Source of the DNA: Panulirus ornatus
Taxonomy: Eukaryota; Arthropoda; Malacostraca; Decapoda; Palinuridae
Direction: 5' to 3'
NCBI RefSeq assembly: GCF_036320965.1
Contig: NC_092225.1
Coordinates: 33,826,387 to 33,890,386, forward strand
Length of the DNA: 64,000 nt
Shown: piece by piece, positions 22,295-34,260 of the stretch
Numbering within the stretch: the stretch's first letter is position 1
Layout: every line of letters starts with the position of its first letter
Program-made: the position numbers and the translations under genes
The notes under the pieces: model-generated
Seen by the model: the letters and a program-made list of their open reading frames with translations, nothing else
Databases searched by the model: none
What the model was told of the DNA's origin: nothing

Positions 22295-24486
22295 TTGGTC
22301 GAGAGTCAGGACATGAGAGAGAGGCTTCGCAGGAGACGCAGGCAGAAACGGGGAGAGAGGCATGGGAGGAGAGTAAGGCAGGAGAGGAGAGAGAGGCTTG
22401 GGACGAGAGTCAGTCAGGACAGGAGAGAGAGGCTTGGGACGAGAATCCTGCAGGTTAGGAGAGAGGGGCTTCGGACGAGAGGGAGGCAGGACAGGAGAGA
22501 GATTCTTGGGACGAGAGTCAGGCAGGACGCGAGAGAGAGGCTTCGGATGAGAGTGAGGTAAGATAAAAGAAGGAGGCATGGGACGAGAGTCAGGCAGGAC
22601 AGGAGAGAGAGGCTTGGGACGAGTGTCAGGCAGGAGAGGAGAGAGAGGCTTGGGACGACAGTCAGGCAGTGCTGGATAGAGAGGATTGGGACGAGAGTCA
22701 CGCTGGACTGGAGAGAGAGGCTTGGGACGAGAGTCACGCTGGACTGGAGAGAGAGGCTTGGGACGAGAGTCGGGAAGGACAGGAGAGAGAGGTTTAGGAT
22801 GAGAGTCATGCAGGAGAGGAGAGAGAGTCTTTGGACGAGAGTTAGGCAGGACTGGAGAGAGAGAGGCTTGAGACGAGAGTCAGGAATGACAGGAGAGAGA
22901 GGATTAGGAAGAAAGTCAGGCAGGACAGTTGAGAGAGGCTTAGGACGGGAGTCAGGCAGAGCCGGATAGAGAAGCTTGGGATGAGAGTCAGGCAGGATAG
23001 AAGAGAGAGTCATGGGAGGAGAAGCAGGAAGAACTGGAGAGAGAGGCATGGGACGAGAGTCAGACAGGACAGGAGAGAGATGCTTGTGACGAGAGTCAGT
23101 CATGACAGGAGAGAGAGGTTTGGGACTAGAGTCAGGCAGGACAGGAGAGAGAGACTTGTGAGGAGAGGCAGGCAGGACCGGAGAGAGAGGCATGTTACGA
23201 GAGCCAGGCAGGAGAGGAGAGAGAGGCTTGGGACGAGAGTCAGGCAGAACAGGAGAGAGACGCTTGGGACGAGAGTTAGGCAGGACAGGAGAGAGAGGCT
23301 TGGGACGAAAGTCAGTCAGGACAGGAGAGAGAGACATGGGAGGAGAGACAGGCAGGACCGGAGAGAGAGGCATGTTACGAGAGTCAGGCAGGAGAGGAGA
23401 GAGAGGCATGGGACAAGAGTCAGGTAGGATAGGAGAGAGATGCTTGGGACGAGAATCCTGCAGTGTAGGAGAGGGGCTTCAGACGGGAGTGAGGCAGGAC
23501 AGGAGAGAGAGGCTTGGGACGACGGTCAGGCACGGTAGGAGAGAGAGGCTTGGGACGAGAGTCAGGCAGGACAGGAGAGAGAGTCTTGGGACGAGAGTCA
23601 GGAACAACAGGAGAAAGAGTATTAGGAAGAATGTCATGCAGGACGGGAGAGAGAGAGGCCTGGGACGGGAGTCATGTGGAGCCGGATAGAGAGGCTTAGA
23701 ATGAGAGTCTGGGAAGATAGAAGAGAGAGTCATGGGACGAGATTCAGGCACCCCAGGAGGGAGAGTCTTCGGAAGAGATTCAAGCAGAACAGGAGAGAGA
23801 GGCTTGAGACGAGAGTCAGGCAGGACTGGTGGGGGAGTCTTGGGACGAGAGCCAGACAGGATAGGAGAGAAAGGTTTGGGACGACAGTTATTCAGGACAA
23901 GAGAGAGGTGCTTGTGGACAGAGTCAAGCAGGAATGGAGAGAGGCCTTGGACGAGAGTCAGGCAAGACAGGAGAGAGGGGCTTGGGACGAGAGTCAGGAG
24001 GGACATGACAGAGAGGCTTAGGATGAGAGACAGTCAAAAAAGAAGAGAGATGCGTGGGACGAGAGTCAGGCAGGACAGGTGAGAGAGGGTTAGGACGAGA
24101 GTCAGGCAGGATAGGATATAAAGGCCTGGGACGAGTGTCAGGCAGGAGAGGAGAGCGAGGCTTGGGACAATAGTCAGGGGGGACCGGAGAAAGAATCTTG
24201 GGACGAGAGTCAGGCAGGACAAAAGAGAGAGGTTTGGGAGGAGAGGCAGGCATGACCGGAGAGAGAGGCATGGGACGAGAGTCAGGCAGGACAGGAGAGA
24301 GATGCTTGGGACGAGGGTCAGGCAGGACAGGAGAGAGAGGCTTAGTAGGAGAGGTAGGCAGGACCGGAGAGAGAGGCGTTGGACGAGAGTCAAGCAGGAC
24401 AGGAGAGAGAGGCTTGGGACGAAAGTCAGGCAGGACAGGAGAGTGAGGCTTGGGACGACACTCAGGAATGACAGGAGAAAGAGGCT
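22295..24486 (+). repeat. Higher-order unit L4 (2,192 bp)
   Basis: Starts with the CAGGACATGAGAG landmark, regains the AATCCTGCAGG segment at 22444, and carries a local duplication of a GTCACGCTGGACTGG monomer (about 22697 and 22733). It continues with GGCATGTTACGAG monomers (23190, 23371), AATCCTGCAGTG (23455) and GTTATTCAGG (23886). Its first part matches 18135 onward at a spacing of 4,160 bp better than it matches the unit in between. Confidence 0.8.
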
Positions 24487-26461
24487 TTGGACGAGAGTCA
24501 GGACATGAGAGAGAGACTTCGCAGGAGACGCAGGCAGAAACGGGGAGAGAGGCATAGGAGGAGAGTAAGGCAGGACAGGAGAGAGAGGCTTGTGACGAGA
24601 AATAGTAAGGACAGGAGAGAGAGGCTTGGGACAAGTATCCTGCAGGTTAGGAGAGAGGGGCTTCGGACGAGAGGCAGGGAGGACAGGAGAGAGAGTCTTG
24701 GGACGAGAGTTAGGCAGGACGCGAGAGTGAGGCTTCGGATGAGAGTAAGGCAGGACAAAAGAAAGAGGTATGGGACGAGAGTCAGGCAGGACAATAGAGA
24801 GAGGTTTGGGACGAGACACAGGCAGGAGAGGAGAGAGAGCTTGGGACGACAGTCAGGAAGTGCCGGATAGAGAGGATTGGGACGAGAGTCACGCAGGACA
24901 GGAGAGAGAGGCTTGGGACGAGAGGCGGGCAGGACAGGAGAGAGATGTTTAGGATGAGAGTCAGGTAGGAGAGGAGAGAGAGTCTTTGGACGAGAGTTAG
25001 GCAGGACTGGAGAGAGAGAGGCTTGAGACGAGAGTCAGGAATGACAGGAGAGAGAGGATTAGTAAGAAAGTCAGGCAGGACAGTTGAGAGAGGCTTAGGA
25101 CGGGAGTCAGTCAGAGCCGGATAGAGAAGCTTGGGATGAGAGTCAGGCAGGATAGAAGAGAGTCATGGGAGGAGAGGCAGGCAGGACCGGAGAGAGAGGC
25201 ATGGGACGAGAGTCAGGCAGGACAGGAGAGAGATGCTTGTGACGAGAGTCAGTCAGGACAGGAGAGAGAGGTTTGGGACGAGGGTCAGGCAGGACAGGAG
25301 AGAGAGACTTCGGAGGAGAGGCAGGCAGGACCGGAGAGAGAGGCATATTACGAGAGTCAGGCAGGAGAGGAGGGAGAGGCTTGGGACAGAGTCAGGCAGG
25401 ACAGGAGAGAGATGCTTGTGACGAGAGTCAGTCAGGACAGGAGAGAGAGGTTTGGGACGAGGGTCAGGCAGGACAGGAGAGAGAGACTTCGGAGGAGAGG
25501 CAGGCAGGACCGGAGAGAGAGGCATATTACGAGAGTCAGGCAGGAGAGGAGGGAGAGGCTTGGGACAGAGTCAGGCAGGACAGGAGAGAGACCCTTGGGA
25601 CGAGAGTCAGGCAGGACAGGAGAGAGTTGCTTAGGACGAAAGTGAGTCAGGACAGGAGAGAGATGCTTTTGACGAGAGTCAGGCAGGGCAGGGGAGAGAG
25701 ACATGGGAGGAGAGTCAGGCATGACCGGAGAGAGAGGCATGTTACGAGAGTCAGGCAGGAGAGGAGAGAGAGGCTTGGGACGAGAGTCAGGCAGGATAGG
25801 AGAGAGACGCTTGGGTCGAGAATCCTGCAGTGTAGGAGAGGGGCTTCGGACGAGAGGGAGGAAGGACAGGAGAGAGAGGCTTGGGACGACGGTCAGGCAC
25901 GGTAGGAGAGAGAAGCTTGGGACGAGAGTCAGGCAAGACAGGAGAGAGAGGCTTAGGACGAGAATCAGGAACAACAGGAGAGAGAGGATTAGGAAGAATG
26001 TAATGCAGGACGGGAGAGAGAAAGGCTTGGGACGGGAGTCAGATAGAGCCGGATATAGAGGCTTAGGATGAGAGTCAGGCAGGATAGAAGAGAGAGTCAT
26101 GGGACGAGAGTCAGGCAGGACAGGAGAGAAAGGTTTGGGACGACAGTTATTCAGGACTAGAGACCGGGGCTTGGGGACAGAGTCAAGCAGGAATTGAGAG
26201 AGAGGCCTGGAAGGAGAGTCAGGCAAGACAGGAGAGAGGGGCTTGGGACGAGAGTCAGGTGGGACATGACAGAGAGGCTTAGGATGAGAGACAGGCAAAG
26301 CAGAAGAGAGAAGCGTGGGATGAGAGTCAGGCAGGACAGGTGAGAGAGAGGCATGGGACGAGAGTCAAGCAGGACAGGAGAGAGAGGCTTGGGACGAAAG
26401 TCAGGCAGGACAGGAGAGTGAGGCTTGGGACGACAGTCAGGAATGACAGGAGAAAGAGGCT
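24487..26461 (+). repeat. Higher-order unit L4 (1,975 bp) with internal duplication
   Basis: Landmark start, then a variant marker AGTATCCTGCAGG (about 24635), a GTGCCGGATAG monomer, and an exact 179-bp direct duplication at 25211-25568. AATCCTGCAGTG (25822) and a shortened GTTATTCAGG region (26145) follow. Spacing from the previous landmark is 2,192 bp and to the next 1,975 bp. Confidence 0.8.
25211..25568 (+). repeat. Exact 179-bp direct duplication
   Basis: Positions 25211-25389 and 25390-25568 are identical base for base. Each holds five monomers, including GAGATGCTTGTGACGAG and GGCATATTACGAG, and ends in TTGGGACAG. The length is one less than five monomers because the final monomer lacks one base (GGGACAGAGTC rather than GGGACGAGAGTC, with compensating changes). 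The related segment at about 27690-27865 has only one copy, so this duplication is recent. Confidence 0.95.
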
Positions 26462-28429
26462 TTGGACAAGAGTCAGGACATGAGAGAGAGGCTTCGCAGG
26501 AGACGCAGGCAGAAACGGGGAGAGAGGCATGGGACGAGAGTAAGGCAGGACAGGAGAGAGAGGCTTGGGACGAGAGTCAGTCAGGACAGGAGAGAGAGGC
26601 TTGGGACGAGAATCCTGCAGGTTAGGAGAGAGGGGCTTCGGACGAGAGGCAGTGAGGACAGGAGAGAGAGTCTTGGGACGAGAGTCAGGCAGGACGCGAG
26701 GGAGAGGCTTCGGATGAGAATCAGGCAGGACAGGAGAGCGAGGCTTGGGACGAGAGTCAGGGGGGACAGGAGAAAGAGATTTGGGACGAGTGTCTGGCAG
26801 GACAGGAGAGAGAGGCTTAGGAGGAGAGGCAGGCAGGACCGGAGAGAGAGGCGTGGGACGAGAGTCAAGCAAGACAGAAGAGAGATGCTTGGGACGAAAG
26901 TCAGGCAGGAAAGGAGAGTGAGGCTTGGAACGACAGTCAGGAATGGCAGAAGAAAGAGGCTTTGGACGAGAGTCAGGACATGAGAGAGAGGCTTCGCAGG
27001 AGACGCAGGCAGAAACGGGGAGAGAGGCATGGGACGAGAGTAAGGCAGGACAGGAGAGAGAGGCTTGGGACGAGAAATAGTCAGGACAGGAGAAAGAGGC
27101 TTTTGACGAGAATCCTGCAGGTTAGGAGAGAGGGGCTTCGGACGAGAGGCAGGGAGGACAGGAGAGAGAGTCTTGGGACGAGAGTTAGGCAGGACGCGAG
27201 AGAGAGGCTTCGGATGAGAGTCAGGCAGGACAAAAGAAGGAGGCATGGGACGAGAGTCATGCAGGACAGGAGAGAGAGGCTTGGGACGAGAGTCAGGCTG
27301 AAGAGGAGAGAGAGGCTTGGGACGACAGTCAGGAAGTGCCGGATAGAGAGGATTGGGACGAGAGTCACGCAGGACAGGAGAGAGAGGCTTGGGACGAGAG
27401 GCGGGCAGGACAGGAGAGAGATGTTTAGGATGAGAGTCAGGCAGGACAGGAGAGAGAGTCTTTGGACGAGAGTTAGGCAGGACTGGAGAGAGAGAGAGGC
27501 TTTAGACGAGAGTCAGGAATGACAGGAGAGAGAGGATTAGTAAGAAAGTCAGGCAGGACAGTTGAGAGAGGCTTAGGACGGGAGTCAGTCAGAGCCGGAT
27601 AGAGAAGCTTGGGATGAGAGTCATGCAGGATAGAAGAGAGTCATGGGAGGAGAGGCAGGCAGGACCGGAGAGAGAGGCATGGGACGAGAGTCAGGCAGGA
27701 CAGGAGAGAGATGCTTGTGACGAGAGTCAGTCAGGACAGGAGAGAGAGGTTTGGGACGAGGGTCAGGCAGGACAGGAGAGACAGACTTCGGAGGAGAGGG
27801 AGGCAGGACCGGAGAGAGAGGCATATTACGAGAGTCAGGCATGAGAGGAGAGAGAGGCTTGGGACAGAGTCAGGCAGGACAGGAGAGAGACCCTTGGGAC
27901 GAGAGCCAGGTAGGACAGGAGAGAGTTGCTTGGGACGAAAGTGAGTCAGGACAGGAGAGAGATGCTTTTGACGAGAGTCAGGTAGGACAGGGGAGAGAGA
28001 CATGGGAGGAGAGTCAGGCATGACCGGAGAGAGAGGATGTTACGAGAGTCAGGCAGGATAGGAGAGAGAGGCTTGGGACGAGAATCCTGCAGGTTAGGAG
28101 AGAGGGGCTTCGGACGAGAGGCAGGGAGGACAGGAGAGAAAGTCTTGGGACGAGAGTCAGGCAGGACGCGAGAGAGAGGCTTCGGTGAGAGTCAGGCATG
28201 ACAGGAGAGCGAGGCTTGGGACGAGAGTCAGGGGGGACAGGAGAAAGAGACTTGGGACGAGTGTCAGGCATGACAGGAGAGAGAGGCTTAGGAGAGGCAG
28301 GCAGGACCGGAGGGAGAGGCGTGGGACGAGAGTCAAGCAGGACAGGAGAGAGAGGTTTGGGACGAAAGTCAGGCAGGACAGGAGAGTGAGGCTTGGGACG
28401 ACAGTCAGGAATGACAGGAGAAAGAGGCT
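26462..28429 (+). repeat. Higher-order unit L4 with extra landmark (1,968 bp)
   Basis: The CAGGACATGAGAG landmark occurs twice, at 26462 and 26962, 500 bp apart. The total distance to the next landmark (28430) is still 1,968 bp. The unit therefore gained a 500-bp segment containing AATCCTGCAGG (26610 and 27111) and lost a comparable length elsewhere, notably the GTTATTCAGG region. This is best explained by unequal exchange between misaligned units. Confidence 0.8.
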
Positions 28430-28479
28430 TTGGTCGAGAGTCAGGACATGAGAGAGAGGCTTCGCAGGAGACGCAGGCA

Positions 28480-31400
28480 GAAACGGGGGGGAGGCATGGG
28501 GGAGATAAGGCAGGAGAGGAGAGAGGGGGCTTGGGACGAGGTCCCCGTCAGGAAGGAAGAGAGGCTTGGGGCAGAACCTGCAGGAGAGGGGAGAGAGGCT
28601 TTGGGGCGCAGTCAGGAAGTGCCGGAAGAGAGGTTGGGACGAGAGTCACGCAGGACAGGAAGAGAGGCTTGGACGAGAGGGGGCAGGACAGGAGAAAAGG
28701 GGTTAGGTGAGAGTCAGGAGGAAGGAGAGAGAGTCTTTGGGCAGAGTTAGGCAGGATGGGGGGAGAGAGGCTTGAGACGAAGTCAGGAATGAAGGGAAAA
28801 GAAGGATTAGTAAAAAGTCAGGCAGGGCAGTTGAGAGAGGCTTAGGGGCGGGGGTCATCAGAGCCGGATAGAGAAGCTTGGGATGAGAGTCAGAGGAAGA
28901 AGAGAGTCTGGGGGGAGAGGCAGGCGGAGGAGAAGAGGCTGGACGAGAGTCAGGAAGGGCAGGAGAGGAGTTGTAAAAAGTCAGCAGGACAGGAGAAAAG
29001 GTTTGGGGCGGGGTCCCGGCAGGACTGAAGAGAGAGATTCGGAGGGGAGGGGAGGACCGGAGAAAGGCTTTCAGAGTCAGGGATGAGAGGAGAGAGGGCT
29101 TGGGACAGAGTCAGGCGGACAGGAGAAGAGTTGGGACGGGTCCGCAGTGAGGGGAGGGGCTTCGGAGAGAGTCAGGAGAACAAAAAAGAGGGATACGAGG
29201 TTAGGAAAAAAAAGTTTGGAAGAAATTAAGCGGACGGGGGGAGAGAGGGTTTTGGGACGGGGAATGGGGGTAAAGGCTTGGAGAAGCCCGGCAGAAAAGA
29301 AGACATGGGCGAGGTAGGCAACAGAAGAGTTTTGGGGAATTAAGAAAAACGGAGAGAGGGCTTTGGGCTGAGTAAGGCGGATTAAGAGGTTGGAGAAGCC
29401 AGCAGGATAGGAAAAGAAAGTTTTGGGCGAATTTTTTTTAGGACAAGAGGGGGCTTGGGGGCAGATCAAGCGGAAAATGAGAGAAGGCCTGGAGGAGAGT
29501 CAGGCAAGACAGGAAAGGGGCTTTGGGGCGAGATCAGGTGGGGCTGACAGAGAGGGAGGAAAAGAAAAAGACAGGGAAAAAGAAGGAGAAGCGTGGGATG
29601 AGAGCAAAAACAGGACAGGTGAGAGAGAGGCAGGAGAGAGAAGCAGGACAGGAGAGAGAGGCTTGGACGAAAATCAAAGGGAGGACGAAGATTGAGCTTG
29701 GACGACATCAGGAATGACAGGGGAAAGAGGCTTTGGACAAGTCCCCCCATGAAAGAGAGGCTTCGCAGAGACGCAGGCAAACGGAGAGAGGCAAGGGGCG
29801 AGAAAAGGCAGGGAAACAGAGAGAGGCTTGGGACGAGAGTCAGTCAGGACAGGAAAAGAGGCTTTGACGAGAATCCCGCAAAGGGTTTGGGGAGAGGGGG
29901 TTCGGACAGAGGCAGGAGGACAGGAGAGAGAGTCTTGAGGGGAAATTTTGGCAGGGCGGAAAGAGAAGCTTTGGATGAGAGTCAGGAGGACAAAAGAAAA
30001 AGGCATGGACGAGAGTCAGGAAGGACAGGGGAAGACGCTTGGGGCAGGGGTCACCAGGGGAGGAGAGAAAAAGGGGGGGACGACATCAGGAAGTGGGCCC
30101 GGGTAGAGAGGATTGTGACGAAGTCACGCAGGACAGGAGAGAGAGGCTTTGGGGCGAGAGTCCGGCAGGAAAGAGAGAGGTTTAGGATGAGAGTCAGCAG
30201 GAGAGGAGAGAGAGTCCTTTTTGGGCGAGAGTTAGGCAGGACTGGAAGAAAAGGCTTGAGACAAGTCAGGAATGACAGGAAGAGGGATAGTAAGAAAGTC
30301 AGGCAGGACAGTCGGGGAGAGTCTAAAGGGCGATTTAGTCAGACCGGATAGAGAAGCTTTGGGGTGAGATCAGGTAGGGTAGAAGAGAGTCCTGGGGGGG
30401 AGAGGCAGGCAGGACTGGGGAGAGAGGGATGGGACGAGAGTCAGCAGGGGCAGGAAAAGGGTGCTTGGACGAGAGTCATCATGACAGGAGAGAGAGGTTT
30501 GGGGCAGGGTCAGGCAGGACAGGGGGAAAAGACTTGGGGAAGGCAGGCGGGCGGAGAAGAGCATATTACGAGAGTCAAGGGGGGGGGAGGAAAAGAGAGA
30601 CTTGGGGCAGAGTCAGGCAGGACAGGAGAGAGATGCTTGGGACGAAAGTGAGTAAGACAGGGGAGAGAGGCTTTTGACGAGTCAGGCAGGACAGAGAGAG
30701 GACATGGGAGGAGGTCGTCATGACCGGGGAGAGAGGCATGTTACGAGAGTCCCGGCAGGAAGGAGAAAGGGATGGGACGAGAGTCATGCAGAAAATGAGA
30801 GAAAGTCTTCGAACGAGAGTCAAGCAGGATAGAGAGAAGGGTAGAGACGAGAAACAGCAGGAAGGAGAGAAGGCTTTTCGACGAGAGCTAGACAGGTAAA
30901 AGAAAGGATTGGACGAGACTTATTTTAGACAGGGGAAAGAGGTTTGGGGGCCCGATTCAAGCAGTCAGGGGAGAAGGCGTGGAAAGAGAGCAGCAAGAAA
31001 AGGGGAGAGAGCTTGGGACGAGAGTCAGGCAGGCAGGAAAGAAGGAAAGGGTAAGGATGAGAGTCATTTAGGAGAGAGAGGAAGCATGGGAGGAGAGTCA
31101 AGCATGGGCAGGAAGGACGCTTTGGAAAGAGAGTCAGGCAGACAGTTTGGGCAGAAGCTTTGGGACGAGAGTCAGCCATGACAGGAAAAAAAGAGGCTGG
31201 GAGAAACAGCAAACAGGGGAAAAGAGGCTTGGGAGAGAGGCGGCAGGACCGGAAAGTGAGGCATGGAAATACATTTAGGGAGACAGGAGAGAGAGGCGGC
31301 AGGACGGGGGTGAGGCATGGACTAGAGTTAGGCAGACAGGACGAAGGCTTGGGACGAAGTAAGGCAGGACAGTAGAAAGAGCTTGGGACAGAGTCAGGCA

Positions 31401-32740
31401 GGACAAGAGGGAGAGGCTTGGGAGGAGAGGCAAGCGGGAAAGAAGAGGCCGGAGAGGTCAGGCAGACAAAAGGAGCTTGGGGCGAGAGTCGGGGGACAGG
31501 AAAAAGGCTTTGGGGACAAGTCAGGCGGACAGGAAGAGGGTTGGGGGGAGAGGCAGGGAAAGGAAAAAAGGGCTGGGGCGGATAGGGTTTGGGGGAGGAG
31601 AGGTTGAACAAGTCAGGGAAGAAGGGGAGAGGTTGGGACAAGTCAAAGAAGGAGAAAGGATTGGACAAAATCCCGGAATGAAGAGAGGTTGGAGGGGAGG
31701 AGGCAGGACGGGGGGAAAGGGTGGGGCAGAGTGCAGGACAGGAGAGAAGGGTTTGGGGAAAAGTCAGGCGGACAGGGAGGAGACTTTAAGGAAATCAGCA
31801 GGGCAGGGAAAAAGGGTTGGGAAAGAGCAGCAGTTAAGGAGAAGTTGGGACGAGAATCACGACGGAGAAGAGGTTTGGGGGTCAAGCAGGACAAAGAGAG
31901 GCTGGGGCAGGTCACAAGGGGAAAGGGGAAAAGGGGGTTTGGGACAGAGTCGGAGGACAGGGGGAAAAGAGGGTGGATAGAGTCTCGGGGAAAGAGAAAC
32001 CTGGGGGGAGAGTAGCAGGACGGAGGAGAGGTTGGAGGGGAGGCAGGAGGACGGGGGGAGGGCTGGGGGAAGTCAGGCAGAAAGGGAAGGGTTTTGGGCG
32101 GAGTAGGAGGATAAGGGGAAAGGTTGGAAATTCAGCGACAGGAGAGAGAGGCTTGGGAGAAGCAGGGGAAGGAGGGGAGGCTTGGGGGGAAGAGGAGTCA
32201 GGGGTGGAGGGGAGGAATGGCAAGTAGGCAGGGCAGGAGAGAGACTTTGGAAAAGAAGTAGGGTAGAAAAGGTTGGGAAAGAGGCGGCAGGACAGGGAAG
32301 GCTTGGGGAGGGAGAGGAGAGGATATAAAATTAGAGGCCCGGGAAGAGTTCGGCAGGACAGGGGAGGAAGCTTGGACGAAGTCAGGGGGGGCAGAAAAGA
32401 GCTTGGGGGGAGAGTCGGAGGCAGGAAGGAGGCTTTGGGGGGGAGGCAGGAAAGGGCGGGGAGAGAGGCATGGGGCGGATCAGGCTGGGGAAAGAGAGTT
32501 GAACGAGAGAGGCAGGACAGAGAGGGGCTGGGGGGCAGTCAGGTTAAGAAAGAAGGTTGACGGGAGTCAGGATAGAGAGGTTGGGGGGGGAGGGCAGGCA
32601 GGAAGGGGAGAGAGGCTGGGCGAGTAACAGGAAAGGAGAGAGGGCTTGGGGGAAAGTCAGGAGGACAGGAAGGCAGACTCTTGGGACAGAGTCAGGCAAG
32701 ACATGAAAGAGGAGCCTTGGGGCGATGGGATCAGGCATGC
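28480..32740 (+). repeat. Low-quality satellite segment
   Basis: The repeat is still recognisable (GTCAGG, GGACAGGAG, AATCCCGCA and a T-run version of GTTATTCAGG near 29431), but monomers vary from about 28 to 40 bp. Single-base deletions, GGGG and AAAA expansions, and GTCCC replacing GTCA are frequent (28541, 29014, 29743, 30750). The order of landmarks from 28430 to about 30800 follows an L4 unit. Clean L4 units flank it on the left. I interpret it as poorly corrected long-read consensus; no gene or other element is supported. Confidence 0.8.
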
Positions 32741-33700
32741 ATAGTAAGAGAGATCACGTGTCGAAGTCCGGCAGGACAGGAAGGGAGAGTCTTCGGACGA
32801 GAGTCAATCAGTGACAGTAGAGAGAAGCTTGAGACGAGAGTCAGGCAGGGGCAGGAAAGAGAGGCTTGGGCACGAGAGCCAAAAAGAGATAGGAGCAGAA
32901 ATGGGCTTGGGACGACGTAGTTATTCAGGTCAGGAGAGAGAGAGGCTTCGGGCAGAGTCAGCGTAGGACAGGATGGAGAGTCCTCTGGGACGAGAGTCAG
33001 GCAAAACAGGAGAGCGAGCTTGAGACGAGAATCAGGCAGACCTGAGGAGAGCATGCTTAGGAAAGAGGCAGGCACGACCGAGAGACAGGCATGGACGAGA
33101 GTCCAGGCAGGACAGGAAAGAGAGGCTTGGGACAAGCCAAAGAGAGATAGAGAGAAATGCTGGACGAGAGTTATTCCAGTCAGGGAGAGAGAGGCATTCG
33201 GGCCAGAGTCAGGTAGGACAGGAGGGAGAGTCCCTGGGACGAGAGTCAGGCCAAAACAGGGAGAGAGGCTTGAGACGAGAATCAGGCAGGACCTGAGAGA
33301 GATGCTTAGAGTAGAGGCAAGCACGACCGGAGAGACCAGGCATGGGACGATAGTCAGCCAGGACAGAGAGAGAGGTGCTCTGGGACGAGAGTCAGGTAGG
33401 ACAGGAGAAGAGCTTGGGACGACAGTCGGAAGGAGAGGATAGAGAGGCGTTGAACAAAGTCGAGGCAGGCGACATGAGGAGAGGCTTGGGAGGACAAAGG
33501 CAGGCAGACCGGAGAGTGAGGCATGGGTACGATTGTCCATGCAGGACAGGAGAGAGAGGCTTGCGACGAGAGTCAGGCAGGACATTAGAGAGAGGGTTAG
33601 GACGAGAGTCAGGCAGGACAGGAGATAGATTCCTGGGACGAGTGTCAGCAAGACCGAGAGTATTTCTTGGACGAGAGCAGAAGTAACATAAGAGACATTC
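32741..33700 (+). repeat. Partly degraded satellite at domain boundary
   Basis: Monomers are recoverable but carry single-base insertions and deletions (GTCCAGGCAGG, GGTGCTCTGGG, GATTGTCCATGC). Left-type GTTATTCAGG markers appear for the last time near 32930 and 33170. A right-type AACATAAGAGACATTC monomer appears near 33680. The change of marker set falls in this stretch, so its exact position is obscured by sequence quality. Confidence 0.65.
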
Positions 33701-34260
33701 TTGGGACCGAGAGTCAGGCATGACAGGAGAGAAGGCATGGAACGACAGTCAGGCAGGACAGGAGAGAGAGGCTTGGGACGAAAATCAGGAATGACAGGAG
33801 GGAGAGGCTTGGAAAGAGATTCAGGCAGGATAGGAGAGAGAGGCTTAGGACGGGAGTCAGGCAGGGCCGGATAGAGAGGCTTGGGACGAGGGTCAGGCAG
33901 GACAGGAGAGAGAGGCTTAGGACGAGAGTCAGGCTCGAGAGAAGAGAGGCTTCGCACAAGTGTCATGCAGGGTAGGAGAGAGGGATTTGGGACGAGGGTC
34001 AGGCACAACAGGAGAGAGAGGCTTGGGACGAGAATCATGCTGGGTAGGAGCAGAAGAAGAGAGACGGAGGCTTGGGACGAGAGTCAGGCAGGACAGGAGA
34101 GAGAGACTTGGGACGAGAGTAAGGCAGGACAGAAGAGAGGCTTGGGACAAGAGTCAGGCAGGACAAGAGATAGAGGTTTGGGAGAAGAGGCAGTCAGGAC
34201 AGGAGAGAGAAGCTTGGGACGAGAGTCAGGCAGGATATGAGAGAGAGGCATGGGACAGAG
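33701..34260 (+). repeat. Clean satellite island, partly related to 8.6-8.9 kb
   Basis: Between two degraded stretches the sequence is clean. Positions about 33720-33990 repeat the landmark order of 8640-8930, including GGCTCGAGA (33932 against 8854, spacing 25,078) followed by a TTCG-CACAAGTGTCA monomer. From about 34138 it enters block R3 (GACAAGAGATAGAGG, GAAGAGGCAG, GGATATGAGAG), which is typical of the right domain. Confidence 0.75.

Larger units (their letters stand above)
1..28480 (+). repeat. Left array domain, AATCCTGCAG-type markers
   Basis: This part shares a set of diagnostic variant monomers that I do not see in the clean part of the right domain. One contains AATCCTGCAG followed by GTAGGAGAG and a GGCTTCGGACGAGAGGCAGG monomer (for example 111-120, 2986-2995, about 8058, 18284, 22444 and 26610). 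Another contains GTTATTCAGGAC followed by GGGGACAGAGTCAAGCAGG (about 9207, 12050, 13738, 16990, 19207, 21189 and 23886). Runs of six G after GTCA (GTCAGGGGGGACAGG) also belong here. The same markers continue in degraded form to about 33.2 kb. Confidence 0.8.

Noticed and set aside
28880..32740. A diverged gene or retroelement in the irregular stretch.
   Set aside because: GTCAGG and GGACAGG motifs recur at roughly monomer spacing and L4 landmarks can be followed. The odd sequence is homopolymer and indel noise.
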